Source: Pannonibacter phragmitetus DSM 14782 (GTDB lineage Bacteria > Pseudomonadota > Alphaproteobacteria > Rhizobiales > Stappiaceae). Taken from it: a stretch of DNA of 64,000 nucleotides. The position numbers and the translations under genes are program-made. Position 1 is the first letter of the stretch. Every line of letters starts with the position of its first letter. The stretch is taken from positions 58,827 through 122,826 of the forward strand of contig NZ_KB908229.1 of NCBI RefSeq assembly GCF_000382365.1. The letters run 5' to 3'. The notes beneath the pieces were generated by a model that ran no database searches, was not told the origin of the DNA, and saw only the letters and a list, made by a program, of their open reading frames with translations. Shown in pieces: positions 17,220 through 25,920 of the stretch.

Positions 17220-18217
17220 TGACGATCAAGATCGGCTGGATCGGCTGTGGCCGCCACGCAACCTGGATGCTGCTGCCACAACTTGCCCGCAGCGGCTTCG
17301 AAATCACCGCCGTCTGCGATAGGGACGAGGCCGCAGCACGCAATGCCGCCCGGCAATTCGGCGCGTCGTCCGTCCATACGGACTTTGAAGAGATGATCGC
17401 AGCAGGCGGCATTGATGCCGTTGGCATGGCGGTGGGGCCGGATATCCATTACCGGGCAACGCTCTCCGCCCTGAAGCGTGGGTTGCCCGTCTTCATGGAA
17501 AAGCCGCCTGCGGCAACGGCGGCGCAGGCGCTGGAACTGGTCAAGGCCTCAGAAACGGCCCGTGTGCCCGTCACCGTCGGCTTCATGAAGCGCTATTCGG
17601 CCGGCAACAAGGTTGCGAAGAACATCCTCGATGGCGGCGCCTTCGGTCCGGTGCTCGGCATTCACGGCAGCTACATGACCGCGCCGACCTATTTCGCCGG
17701 AGAGGTGGATTACACCGGCTTCTACCTGCATCACTGTGTCCACTACATGGACCTGATCACCTGGTTTGCCGGTTCCGAGTTTGCCGACGTGCGCCTGCGC
17801 AAGAACGTGCCGGACAAGGGCAAGATGCTGCTGCACATGAACTTCGAGTGCGAAAACGGCGTCATCGGCAACATTATCATGGGCACGGTCCAGTCACGCG
17901 GCACGCCGATGGAGTTCGTCCAGATCATGGGCGACCACAACCGCATCGAGGTGGAGAACGTCATCAACGTCACCTGGCACCGCAACCCGCCCTTCAAGGT
18001 GGATGACCCGCAGGCAAGCCTTGACCCGGGCTGCGACAGCCTCACCTGGTCGCCCAACTTCACCGCCGCCGCCAACGAGGACTACAAGGGCTACCACGCC
18101 CTCCTCCTCGACGTGGCTGCCACCATGCGCGGCGAGAGCAACAATGCTCCGCAGATCCATGACGGCTGGCTGGCGATGAAGCGGCTGGAGACGATGATTG
18201 CGCTGATCGAGGGATAA
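17219..18217 (+). CDS. Gfo/Idh/MocA family oxidoreductase
   Basis: 332 residues. N-terminal Rossmann domain with GWIGCGRHAT, the EKPPA motif at about residue 93, and the C-terminal sheet domain with the catalytic-site region HHCVHYMDLITWF. Such enzymes oxidise or isomerise sugars, inositols and their derivatives using NAD(P). It ends the carbohydrate operon; a 14-bp-stem hairpin follows four bases after its stop. Together with the epimerase it suggests a path for a less common sugar or cyclitol, not a standard hexose. Confidence 0.9.
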   Translation: MTIKIGWIGCGRHATWMLLPQLARSGFEITAVCDRDEAAARNAARQFGASSVHTDFEEMIAAGGIDAVGMAVGPDIHYRATLSALKRGLPVFMEKPPAATAAQALELVKASETARVPVTVGFMKRYSAGNKVAKNILDGGAFGPVLGIHGSYMTAPTYFAGEVDYTGFYLHHCVHYMDLITWFAGSEFADVRLRKNVPDKGKMLLHMNFECENGVIGNIIMGTVQSRGTPMEFVQIMGDHNRIEVENVINVTWHRNPPFKVDDPQASLDPGCDSLTWSPNFTAAANEDYKGYHALLLDVAATMRGESNNAPQIHDGWLAMKRLETMIALIEG

Positions 18218-18220
18218 AAA

Positions 18221-18253
18221 CAATTCTCGATGAGCTTGACTCATCAAGAATTG
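18221..18253 (+). terminator. Hairpin of a repeated 3'-element, copy A
   Basis: Arms CAATTCTCGATGAG and CTCATCAAGAATTG (14 bp, one mismatch) around the loop CTTGA, followed by GTCAAGCCCGT. It stands at the end of the carbohydrate operon and probably ends its transcript, though no T-tract follows. Related elements are at 53657-53695 and, degenerate, at 34433-34461. Confidence 0.7.
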
Positions 18254-18808
18254 GTCAAGCCCGTGCGGCGCCCGAGCAATTTCAAGGCGTGATGCGTCAG
18301 CATCGAAAGCCTGGGTCTAAGGACGGGCGGGGAAATGGCAGTGGCACGATGAACGGCCGCGACGTTGATCGTGCCAAGGACCACCCATGACGCCTGCCTG
18401 CCCCGCCGTCGATCGGCAACAGAACCATACAACGCAGATCCTGCCCGTGTTGATGCCACAAACACGGGCACTGCTGTGACTGTCAGCTGCGGCAAAAGTC
18501 AGCAGCCGTTTGCGAAAAGCAGGCACCCGCTCCGCTTGCCCGCAAGAAAAATCTGCAGTTGCGCCCCCCTCTGACAAGACTTCGGAAAATCCGGCTTACG
18601 CCCAAAATGCTGCAGGCGGCACGACTTGCACGCAACACCCTGATTTCAATCATAGGCTGATCAATCTTTAATAAAAAACTATTGCGAGAGATTCCGGTTG
18701 CCAGATGTATACCCCTGCGGTAGCTTAACTTGCGGTTGCGAAAACGACGGCCGCTCCGGAAAGTTCAATCTATCCAGGCACAGCTTCACAAAGCTCGGGA
18801 GGCAGTCG
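18254..18808. other. Gene-free interval before the large-protein island
   Basis: About 555 bp. Short open frames on both strands lack coding character and ribosome-binding sites. The last 200 bp are more AT-rich (ATCTTTAATAAAAAACTATT near 18666), as expected for the promoter and leader of the island operon, but I cannot name a promoter with confidence. No tRNA, integrase or insertion-sequence end is visible. Confidence 0.6.
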
Positions 18809-19855
18809 ATGACCCAGTACGACGGCATTCTCTTGCGCCAGAATCTTCAGGACCAGGGCCTCATGCCCCGGACTGGCGGCTGGACGGCAAGCCCAGACAT
18901 CATCATGGCCGGCACACAGCCAACCCAGAATCCGCAGGCAGTGTTCAGCACCGCTGCGAGCTACGGGACGGACCCGACGCAGCCGGTCGTGCAGAACGCC
19001 ACCAATTACGTCTATCTGCGCGGCAAGAACCTCAATGCGGCAGCCCAGACCGGCACAGCCCGCGTCTTCTATGCGCCGCAGTCTCTGTTTCTCTACCCCG
19101 TACAGTGGCTCAATAATTCTATCCTGACGTCGCGCGGCTCCGCCACAAGCGACATGGGTTCCGTCGCGCCCAACGCGATCGGTGTCACAACCGATCCATT
19201 CGTCTGGGTGCCCACCAACATCAGCGAACACACCTGCCTTGTCGGCTTCATCTCGACGCCCGAATATCCGTTCGAGAGCCAGAAGCCGCCCAACGCGGTT
19301 ACCTCGATGAACGACCTGGCGGCCTGGATCGGCAAGACAGGCGGCACCGGATGGCACAACGTGCAGTTTACCTCGGCCGGTGCACCGACCTTCACCAACT
19401 CGACGGTCTATCCGCCATCCACCACGGCTGCGACCATCCAGTTCGCCATCACCTGCGTAAGCTGCCCTGTGGGTTCGCAGGTCTCGTTCTCTTGCGGAAC
19501 CCCGCTGCCGGACGGCACCTACATCAACCTGCCGCCCACCACCATCACCAAGCCGACCCAGCTCGGTTTCACGGTGACATATCAGGTGCCTGCAGGCTGG
19601 ACGTCACCGATCAGCTACTCCTACTACGCCAATGGCAATCCGCCCGTTGACGGAAACTTCTCGGTGTCGATGAGCGCGTCCATCCTGACGAGCACCCCGG
19701 GAAGTCAGGTCTTTGCCGCCTATGCCCGCCCGGCTGTCGATGTGTTCCCCAACCACGTCCATGTCGCAGACAACGGGCGCATGCTGACGGCATTGGGTGA
19801 CATGCCGGTGAACTATCTGATCCCCGTAGGAAGCGACATGACGAAGCTTCCGTAA
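18809..19855 (+). CDS. Island protein 1, beta-rich, uncharacterised
   Basis: 348 residues, no signal peptide or membrane helix. The N-terminal third has a CARDB-like look: NPQAVFSTAASYGTDP, then NYVYLRGKNLN and GTARVFYAPQSLFLYPVQW, the layout seen in beta-sandwich modules that begin with a tandem of short strands. The rest is rich in Thr, Ser, Pro and aromatic residues, with two Cys pairs (TCVSC, SFSC) near the middle. GGGAGG six bases before ATG 18809 supports the start. First gene of the island, 205 bp ahead of the metallo-beta-lactamase-like gene. No family recognised with confidence. Confidence 0.75.
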   Translation: MTQYDGILLRQNLQDQGLMPRTGGWTASPDIIMAGTQPTQNPQAVFSTAASYGTDPTQPVVQNATNYVYLRGKNLNAAAQTGTARVFYAPQSLFLYPVQWLNNSILTSRGSATSDMGSVAPNAIGVTTDPFVWVPTNISEHTCLVGFISTPEYPFESQKPPNAVTSMNDLAAWIGKTGGTGWHNVQFTSAGAPTFTNSTVYPPSTTAATIQFAITCVSCPVGSQVSFSCGTPLPDGTYINLPPTTITKPTQLGFTVTYQVPAGWTSPISYSYYANGNPPVDGNFSVSMSASILTSTPGSQVFAAYARPAVDVFPNHVHVADNGRMLTALGDMPVNYLIPVGSDMTKLP

Positions 19856-20060
19856 GGCTCCTGACGCAGCCTTCCCGATCCGCGGCCGGAGGCTTTCCGG
19901 CCGCAAAGATAAGCAGTCCCGGCAGTGGCTCCGGCCAGTACAGAACCGCCGCCGCCTTGAACCGGAATACGGAGCAGTTCGTCTGATCGCACTGCCCTGA
20001 ACAGAGCATCCCCCTTCTGCCATACCCGGTTCTCCGGGCGCGAACCTCAGGGAGAGAGTC

Positions 20061-21527
20061 TTGGCAGTTTCAGCGATCCCGGCACCGCTTCTGGCAACGA
20101 TGGATGACGTGCGCAAGCAGGGCACCGAGTTCAACGAGGACGATTCTCCCAGCGAGACCTATTACGGCTATCTGTCCGAGATCGAACAGGTGCAATACAA
20201 GGAGGGGGGCCCCGTCCTCCAGTCGGTCCAACTTGAACTCGTGCCATTCGAGTGGATCGAGGCAGCCGTGATGAACCTGGGGGACAGCGTGCGTGACCTG
20301 CCACCGCCCGCGCCGGTCACACTGCTCGTCTTCGATGACGCTCCCCTTGACGAGGTGGCCGAAGCGCTCGGCACAACGGCTGGCGAAATCGCCGAAGGTG
20401 ACTGGTACATCCTGACGCTTCCCAGCAAGGGCGGCATTTCGGCCAAACGGGCCCGCCCGGTGTTTGGCACAACCGTGATCCCGCTGAAAGCAACGGGGCG
20501 CAAACTGTTTGGCCCGAAGCTCTCCCGGCTGCGGCGGCGCTACAAACCGATAGCCCGGATCGACCTTGCAAAAATCATCAAGATGCTGATGGCCATGCAG
20601 CCGCGTGAAGTCGGCGTGATGGACACCGGGCAGGCATCCTGCAACCTGATCTACGATGCCAACGGCACACCGCAGATCTATGTAGATGCGGGCCTGCCGT
20701 TGTTCCCGAACATCCCCAGCATGCCGCCAGCCAATGCACTCGGCAATGTCGAGATCATCAATCCCGGCCCGTGTCTCGCCAACAATCCTCCCGGCATCCT
20801 GACGCACTTCCATTGGGATCACTATTCGATGCTTGGCATGTCGGCCAATGCGGCCGCCTTGCGCAACCGGGACTGGATCTTCCCGCCGCAGGTGGCCAGC
20901 CCCGCTCTTGCGGCCATCATCTTGGGAATCAACGGTTCGCCGAATGGTCAGGTGCACATATTCCCTGCCGGTCTCGGCGTGCTGCCCGGCGGCTATGTCA
21001 ACATCATCCAGTGTGTGCCAGGCGCTGGCGTTGCACCTGGTGACGTGAACAACACCGGGCTTGCCGTGATCGTGCATCTCGACATTCCCAACAACCGCGA
21101 CATGCTGCTGCCGGGTGATGCCGCCTTCCAGTCGATACCGGGCCTTGGCGCTTTTGGCGGATTGCGCTGGATGACGGCAACCCACCATGGTTCCGCGACA
21201 AACCTGGTCCCGCCGCCAGCACCGCTGGCCGCCCCGCCGATTCCGGCGCCCTATGCCGCAAATCAGGGCCGCCTTGCCTATTCATACGGGGTCAATGGCG
21301 GTGTTCCGGGCGGCGTGCATTGCTATGGCCATCCGAACCCTGCCGCCGTCGCAGCCTATCCGGTCGCAGGCTGGGGCAATTTCCTCAATGTCGCCTCGAC
21401 GGCCGAAACGGGACCGAACTCGGGCGTGGCTGGGCGCGGCAACATCATGATGGCGAACAACGTGGTGCCTCCGGCCTGCGGCGTCGCAAACTGTCCCTTC
21501 CACGTCTTTCCAAAGACACTCCAGTAG
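20061..21527 (+). CDS. Metallo-beta-lactamase-fold protein, ComEC-like
   Basis: 488 residues. After an N-terminal region of about 185 residues of unknown type, a metallo-beta-lactamase fold begins with VGVMDTGQASCNLIYD, the counterpart of the ComEC DVGQG strand. The metal motif THFHWDH is at about 249-255, then PGDAAF at about 351 and ATHHGSATN at about 374; the HHGS motif is typical of the ComEC/Rec2 branch. No membrane helices, unlike ComEC. The start is a TTG with AGGGAGAGA five bases upstream; ATG 20100 is an alternative. Predicted metal-dependent hydrolase, substrate unknown, possibly a nuclease or phosphodiesterase. The next gene begins 18 bp later. Confidence 0.85.
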   Translation: MAVSAIPAPLLATMDDVRKQGTEFNEDDSPSETYYGYLSEIEQVQYKEGGPVLQSVQLELVPFEWIEAAVMNLGDSVRDLPPPAPVTLLVFDDAPLDEVAEALGTTAGEIAEGDWYILTLPSKGGISAKRARPVFGTTVIPLKATGRKLFGPKLSRLRRRYKPIARIDLAKIIKMLMAMQPREVGVMDTGQASCNLIYDANGTPQIYVDAGLPLFPNIPSMPPANALGNVEIINPGPCLANNPPGILTHFHWDHYSMLGMSANAAALRNRDWIFPPQVASPALAAIILGINGSPNGQVHIFPAGLGVLPGGYVNIIQCVPGAGVAPGDVNNTGLAVIVHLDIPNNRDMLLPGDAAFQSIPGLGAFGGLRWMTATHHGSATNLVPPPAPLAAPPIPAPYAANQGRLAYSYGVNGGVPGGVHCYGHPNPAAVAAYPVAGWGNFLNVASTAETGPNSGVAGRGNIMMANNVVPPACGVANCPFHVFPKTLQ

Positions 21528-21545
21528 ACGGAGGCGCGCGAGGCC

Positions 21546-24500
21546 ATGGCAGCGATCACCACCTATGACGCCCTTGCCGCCGTGGCACAGGGTCTCAAGC
21601 CCGGCGACAGCCTGACCATCGGCCCTGCCGATGTGTCGCCGGCCATGGTCGCAAGCTATGAAGCGCTGGCCCTTGCCACCACTGTCACGGTGGAGACATG
21701 CACGTCCGGCCCACAGTCCGTCACGGTGACCGGCACAGCGTCCCTCTTCGGACTGACCGGGCTGGCCACGCAGCTGGTGTTCCAGCCCGTGGACGCGAGC
21801 AAGCCGGACGGCCCCTTCTCGCTCGCCATCACAACCACAACCGCTGCCGGGACACAGTGGGAACTGCTGACAGGCTTCGTTCTCTCCACCCCCTCCATGT
21901 CCTTCCAGCCGGCGGCGGATGTGGCAGTCCTGACTGCGGGAATGGCCTGCGACATCGTGATCGGCACAGGCAACACGCTGACGCTGCCGACTGCCGTTAC
22001 GGTACCGCCCTATCCAGATCTCGACTGGGTTGTGAGCGGAACCTTCACGGCGCAGCCTCTTTCCGTTGACGCCTTTTCTGCCCTGGCAGGCGGCCTCGTC
22101 CTGTCCGACTACCTGCCCAGCCCGCTCGACACGCTTGCCGAATTCGGGATGACCGAGCTGGAGATCTCCTTCAACCCCACGGGCGCGAAACTGTCCTATG
22201 TGTATATGGACATCGCCTATACGGATGCCTGGTCGGCGCTCGGCATCATCGATGTTCCCGCAGGCGGGGTCACCCTCAAGTTCATGGTCGATTTTCTCGA
22301 CAGCGCCCGCAGCTATGTCGAGCTTCAGGCAAAATTTGACCTTGCGGGTGTGCCCTTCGACATCGGCGCGCATTTTGCGCCAAGCAATTTCTTTGTCTGG
22401 GGACGCCTGCAACAGGACAAGACCGTCTCAATCGCGGACGTTTTCGCCCATTTCAACGTCACGCTTCCGGCGGGGTTTCCAGAGGTCGAAATCGACAAGC
22501 TGTCGCTGCTCGCCAATCTGTCGCAGAGCCAGTACTCGTTCGATTTTGTCGCCCAGATCGACGCAGGCAGCGATCTCAAGCTGCAGGACCTCACCGCAAG
22601 TGTCGGCGTATCGGCCACGCCCACAGCAACAGTGTCGGGAGATTTCCATGGCACCATCGTCATCGACGAAGCCACCGCGCTGTTCCTGGGGGCTGTCTAT
22701 GATGGCAAGGGCGGAGGACTGACGCTCTCCGGCAGCGCCACCGAAGTCCCGATCGGCAAGATCATCACCTACTGGGGCCGCGAGTTCGGCCTGTCGCCCG
22801 ACCAGATCCCGGAGCCGGTCCGCACCCTGGTGCTGAAGACACTTTCCACCAGCTACAACACGCAGACGGGCGACTTCCATTTTCTCTGCATTGGCGATTT
22901 CACAGTTTACGACACGCCCGTCGAGGTCACCTTCAGTGTCGATATCGTGCATCCCAACTCGCCCGAGGCGCTTCGCATGGGGCCCGAAGCCGTGGCGACA
23001 GCGCGCGGATATAGCGCCACCTTCGGCGGCGCCGTCGTCTTTGCCGGCAACACATTCGAGATCCGGTTCAACACAACTGACACCGGCCAAAGCATCTTCA
23101 TCGCCGATTACCAGCGCAGCAGCGGCTCCGTGCGCCTGCATGACCTTGTGGCTGACGTATCGCAGCAGCTTGCCGGATTTGTCCCGGAAGACATCGAGAT
23201 CACCCTGGATGCGGTCAAATTCGCCTATCTCAAGGCGAAGGACGCAGGCCAGTCCCAGCCCACAAACCACTTCCTCTTCGGTCTGGAGCTTGGCGCGAGC
23301 ATCAGTCTCACCGATATCCCGCTCATCGGCGGCAAGCTTCCGGCCGATCTGACGGTCGAGTTTGACCAGCTCCAGTTCGCCTATGCCAAGCCCGGCTTCG
23401 ACAAGACCCAGGCAGCTGCCGTCAATGCGCTGTTGCCGAAAGGCATCATACCGCTGCCCGGAGACGGTCTTTCCGAGGGCATTCTTGTGTCCTCGAACCT
23501 GCAGCTCGGCGACACGGTGAAAAGCCTTGAGCTGCAGATCCCGACCGGAGGCTCCAGCAAGGAGAGCCTGGCAGATGATCAGGCGTACAACCAACCCGGA
23601 GCGGCTGCAGATGCAGCAACCCCGCCCGCCAGCCTGTCGGTCAACATCCAGAAGCAGTTCGGCCCGCTCGGCATCCGCAAGCTCGGGCTAAGCTATCAGA
23701 ACCAGCGCCTGTTCGTGACGGGTGACATCTCGCTCAATGCGGAGGTTCTCAGCATCGGGCTGCTCGGCCTTGGTATCGGCTCCAAGGTGGATTCCTTCGA
23801 TCCGGCCGTGACACTTTCCGGCCTCACCATCACCGTAGCGCAAGGCCCGGTCAATGTCAGCGGCGGCCTCTACGGCACGATCGACCCGCTCAATTTCAAC
23901 GGTGCCCTGCAGGTGTCGGTGCCGTCGCTGACGCTCGGCGCACTTGGCGGCTATGCGCAGCTTGGCTCTGATCCGTCGTTCTTCATGTATGTCTCGGTCA
24001 ACCGGCCGCTGTTCGGCTACCCGTTCTTCTTCCTAGACGGGATTGCCGGGGGCCTTGGCTTCAACCGCGACCTGCTGCTGCCGGACATCGACGGCGTTGC
24101 AGGATTTCCTCTGGTGGCCTGGGCCACCGGGAAGAACCCGCCGGGCGCCAATCCGGCCGGCGACATCGGATCACAGGTTCAGCAAGTCATCGGGGACCTT
24201 GCAAGTGACATCCCCCCGAGGGTCGGGCAGTACTGGATTGCCGCCGGTATCAAGTTCTCCTCGTTCAAGATCCTGGATTCCTTCGCACTGGTCACGGTCG
24301 CGTTTGGCACCGACTTCAAGTTCGCCCTGCTCGGCCTGACGACCGCAAGCCTGCCCCCGAAAGCCGGAACGGGAATCCAGCCGATCGGCTATGTGGAGAT
24401 GGCGCTGCGCGCAAGCTTCTCCCCGGCCACCGGCATTCTGGAGATCGAGGCGAAGCTGACCCCGGCCTCGTTCATCCTCGACAAGAGCTGCGTGCTGACG

Positions 24501-25883
24501 GGCGGGTTCGCCTATTACATGTGGTTCAAGGACAATCCTGCCGGAGACGCGAACGGCTACCACGCAGGAGACTTTGTGGTCACGCTGGGCGGATACAATC
24601 CGGCCTTCACCCGGCCTGCCTATTTTCCGCAAGTCCCGCGCCTCGGTTTCAACTGGAAGGTCGATGGCAACACGACAATCCAGGGCGGCATCTATTTTGC
24701 GCTCACGCCCTCCGCGCTTATGGCTGGCGGCGCACTGGAAGCCGTCTGGCAGAGCGGCGACCTCAAGGCCTGGTTCACAGCCCATGCCGACTTCCTGCTG
24801 TCCTGGAAGCCGTTCCACTATGAGGCCAGCATCGGCCTCAGCATCGGCGCCTCCTACAAGCTGGATCTCCTGTTCACCTCGGTCACGATCTCCGTCCATA
24901 TCGGCGTGGAGCTCAACCTTTGGGGGCCTCCCTTTGGCGGCTCGATCTATGTCGACCTGTCGGTGATCACCTTCACCGTCTCGATCGGCAACCGGAACAA
25001 GCCGGCACCGCAGCCGATCAGCTGGACGGATTTCAAGACCTCGTTCCTGCCGCAGGGCGATGCTCCCCATGCCCAAGGCCTGGCGCTGCGCAGCACTGTG
25101 ACGACAGACGCCTATTGCCTCTCCTCCGTTGCGTCAGGGCTCATCAAGGATCTGACGGACCATAAGTCTGATCCCTCCGTTCCCGACTGGATCGTCTCGG
25201 GCGAGGCGCTTGAAATCGTCACCATGACGGCCCTGCCCAGCAAAACGGCCAGCCTGACCACCGCTGCCACCAGGACGGTGCCACTGCCAGTGGGACAGTC
25301 CGGCTTCGGCGTCGGCCCTGTGGGCGTTGCGATTGACGACTTCAGCTCATCCCATGCGATCACGGTCAACCGGATTGTCAACGGCACCGCAGACCCTGAC
25401 TTCGACATCGAAACGACGGCAGTGGTGACGCTTGCAACCTCCAACCTTCCATCCGCCACCTGGGGCGGAAAGACCATCGTCAATCCGTCGATCAGCCAGA
25501 TCAACTCAACACCGGCGAACATCTCCGGCCTCAGCGTCGGTTACAGCATCAAGGCCAATCCGGCTGTCCCGGACCACACGCCGCTGCCGATCGATATCAC
25601 CATCCTGCAGCAGGACAACGAGGGCACGGTCACCTTTGCCTGGCTGACGCCGGACATCCCGCAGACCGATCCGTTCGACCAGAGCAAGGCCATGGAGACC
25701 TTCCAGACCACGCTGCTGTCCTCTGCGGCAAAGCGCACCGCGATCCTCTCGGTCCTGAACGGGCCGGGGCTCGATCTGGGTGTCTACGATCAGGTCGATG
25801 TCAGCGTGCTGGCGGCCGAGGCAGACATCGTGCTGCTGAGCCCTCCGGTTCTCTCCTACCTCGGCGAGGAGCGTGCGGCATGA
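21546..25883 (+). CDS. Giant DUF6603-like protein
   Basis: 1445 residues, acidic to neutral, with alternating hydrophobic beta patterns throughout and no signal peptide or membrane helix. Repeated units of about 150 residues can be seen between residues 200 and 650, each with a phrase like PEVEIDKLSLLANLSQSQYS, PEPVRTLVLKTLSTSYNTQT, PEDIEITLDAVKFAYLKAKD or LPADLTVEFDQLQFAYAKPG. Residues 690-1150 hold a long glycine-rich beta region ending with FLLSWKPFHYEASIGLSIGA and ELNLWGPPFGGSIYVDLSV, which I recognise as the DUF6603 type. The C-terminal 300 residues form a separate beta region. GGAGG precedes ATG 21546. The fold suggests a long beta-solenoid or lipid-transfer-like scaffold, but that is inference. 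Confidence 0.8.
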   Translation: MAAITTYDALAAVAQGLKPGDSLTIGPADVSPAMVASYEALALATTVTVETCTSGPQSVTVTGTASLFGLTGLATQLVFQPVDASKPDGPFSLAITTTTAAGTQWELLTGFVLSTPSMSFQPAADVAVLTAGMACDIVIGTGNTLTLPTAVTVPPYPDLDWVVSGTFTAQPLSVDAFSALAGGLVLSDYLPSPLDTLAEFGMTELEISFNPTGAKLSYVYMDIAYTDAWSALGIIDVPAGGVTLKFMVDFLDSARSYVELQAKFDLAGVPFDIGAHFAPSNFFVWGRLQQDKTVSIADVFAHFNVTLPAGFPEVEIDKLSLLANLSQSQYSFDFVAQIDAGSDLKLQDLTASVGVSATPTATVSGDFHGTIVIDEATALFLGAVYDGKGGGLTLSGSATEVPIGKIITYWGREFGLSPDQIPEPVRTLVLKTLSTSYNTQTGDFHFLCIGDFTVYDTPVEVTFSVDIVHPNSPEALRMGPEAVATARGYSATFGGAVVFAGNTFEIRFNTTDTGQSIFIADYQRSSGSVRLHDLVADVSQQLAGFVPEDIEITLDAVKFAYLKAKDAGQSQPTNHFLFGLELGASISLTDIPLIGGKLPADLTVEFDQLQFAYAKPGFDKTQAAAVNALLPKGIIPLPGDGLSEGILVSSNLQLGDTVKSLELQIPTGGSSKESLADDQAYNQPGAAADAATPPASLSVNIQKQFGPLGIRKLGLSYQNQRLFVTGDISLNAEVLSIGLLGLGIGSKVDSFDPAVTLSGLTITVAQGPVNVSGGLYGTIDPLNFNGALQVSVPSLTLGALGGYAQLGSDPSFFMYVSVNRPLFGYPFFFLDGIAGGLGFNRDLLLPDIDGVAGFPLVAWATGKNPPGANPAGDIGSQVQQVIGDLASDIPPRVGQYWIAAGIKFSSFKILDSFALVTVAFGTDFKFALLGLTTASLPPKAGTGIQPIGYVEMALRASFSPATGILEIEAKLTPASFILDKSCVLTGGFAYYMWFKDNPAGDANGYHAGDFVVTLGGYNPAFTRPAYFPQVPRLGFNWKVDGNTTIQGGIYFALTPSALMAGGALEAVWQSGDLKAWFTAHADFLLSWKPFHYEASIGLSIGASYKLDLLFTSVTISVHIGVELNLWGPPFGGSIYVDLSVITFTVSIGNRNKPAPQPISWTDFKTSFLPQGDAPHAQGLALRSTVTTDAYCLSSVASGLIKDLTDHKSDPSVPDWIVSGEALEIVTMTALPSKTASLTTAATRTVPLPVGQSGFGVGPVGVAIDDFSSSHAITVNRIVNGTADPDFDIETTAVVTLATSNLPSATWGGKTIVNPSISQINSTPANISGLSVGYSIKANPAVPDHTPLPIDITILQQDNEGTVTFAWLTPDIPQTDPFDQSKAMETFQTTLLSSAAKRTAILSVLNGPGLDLGVYDQVDVSVLAAEADIVLLSPPVLSYLGEERAA

Positions 25884-25920
25884 CAACGGCAGAGCCAGCT
25901 TACAGGGACGGGCACCAAAC

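Noticed and set aside
18365..18574. 69-codon frame upstream of the island
   Set aside because: No ribosome-binding site, no family features, and a competing frame of similar quality on the other strand.
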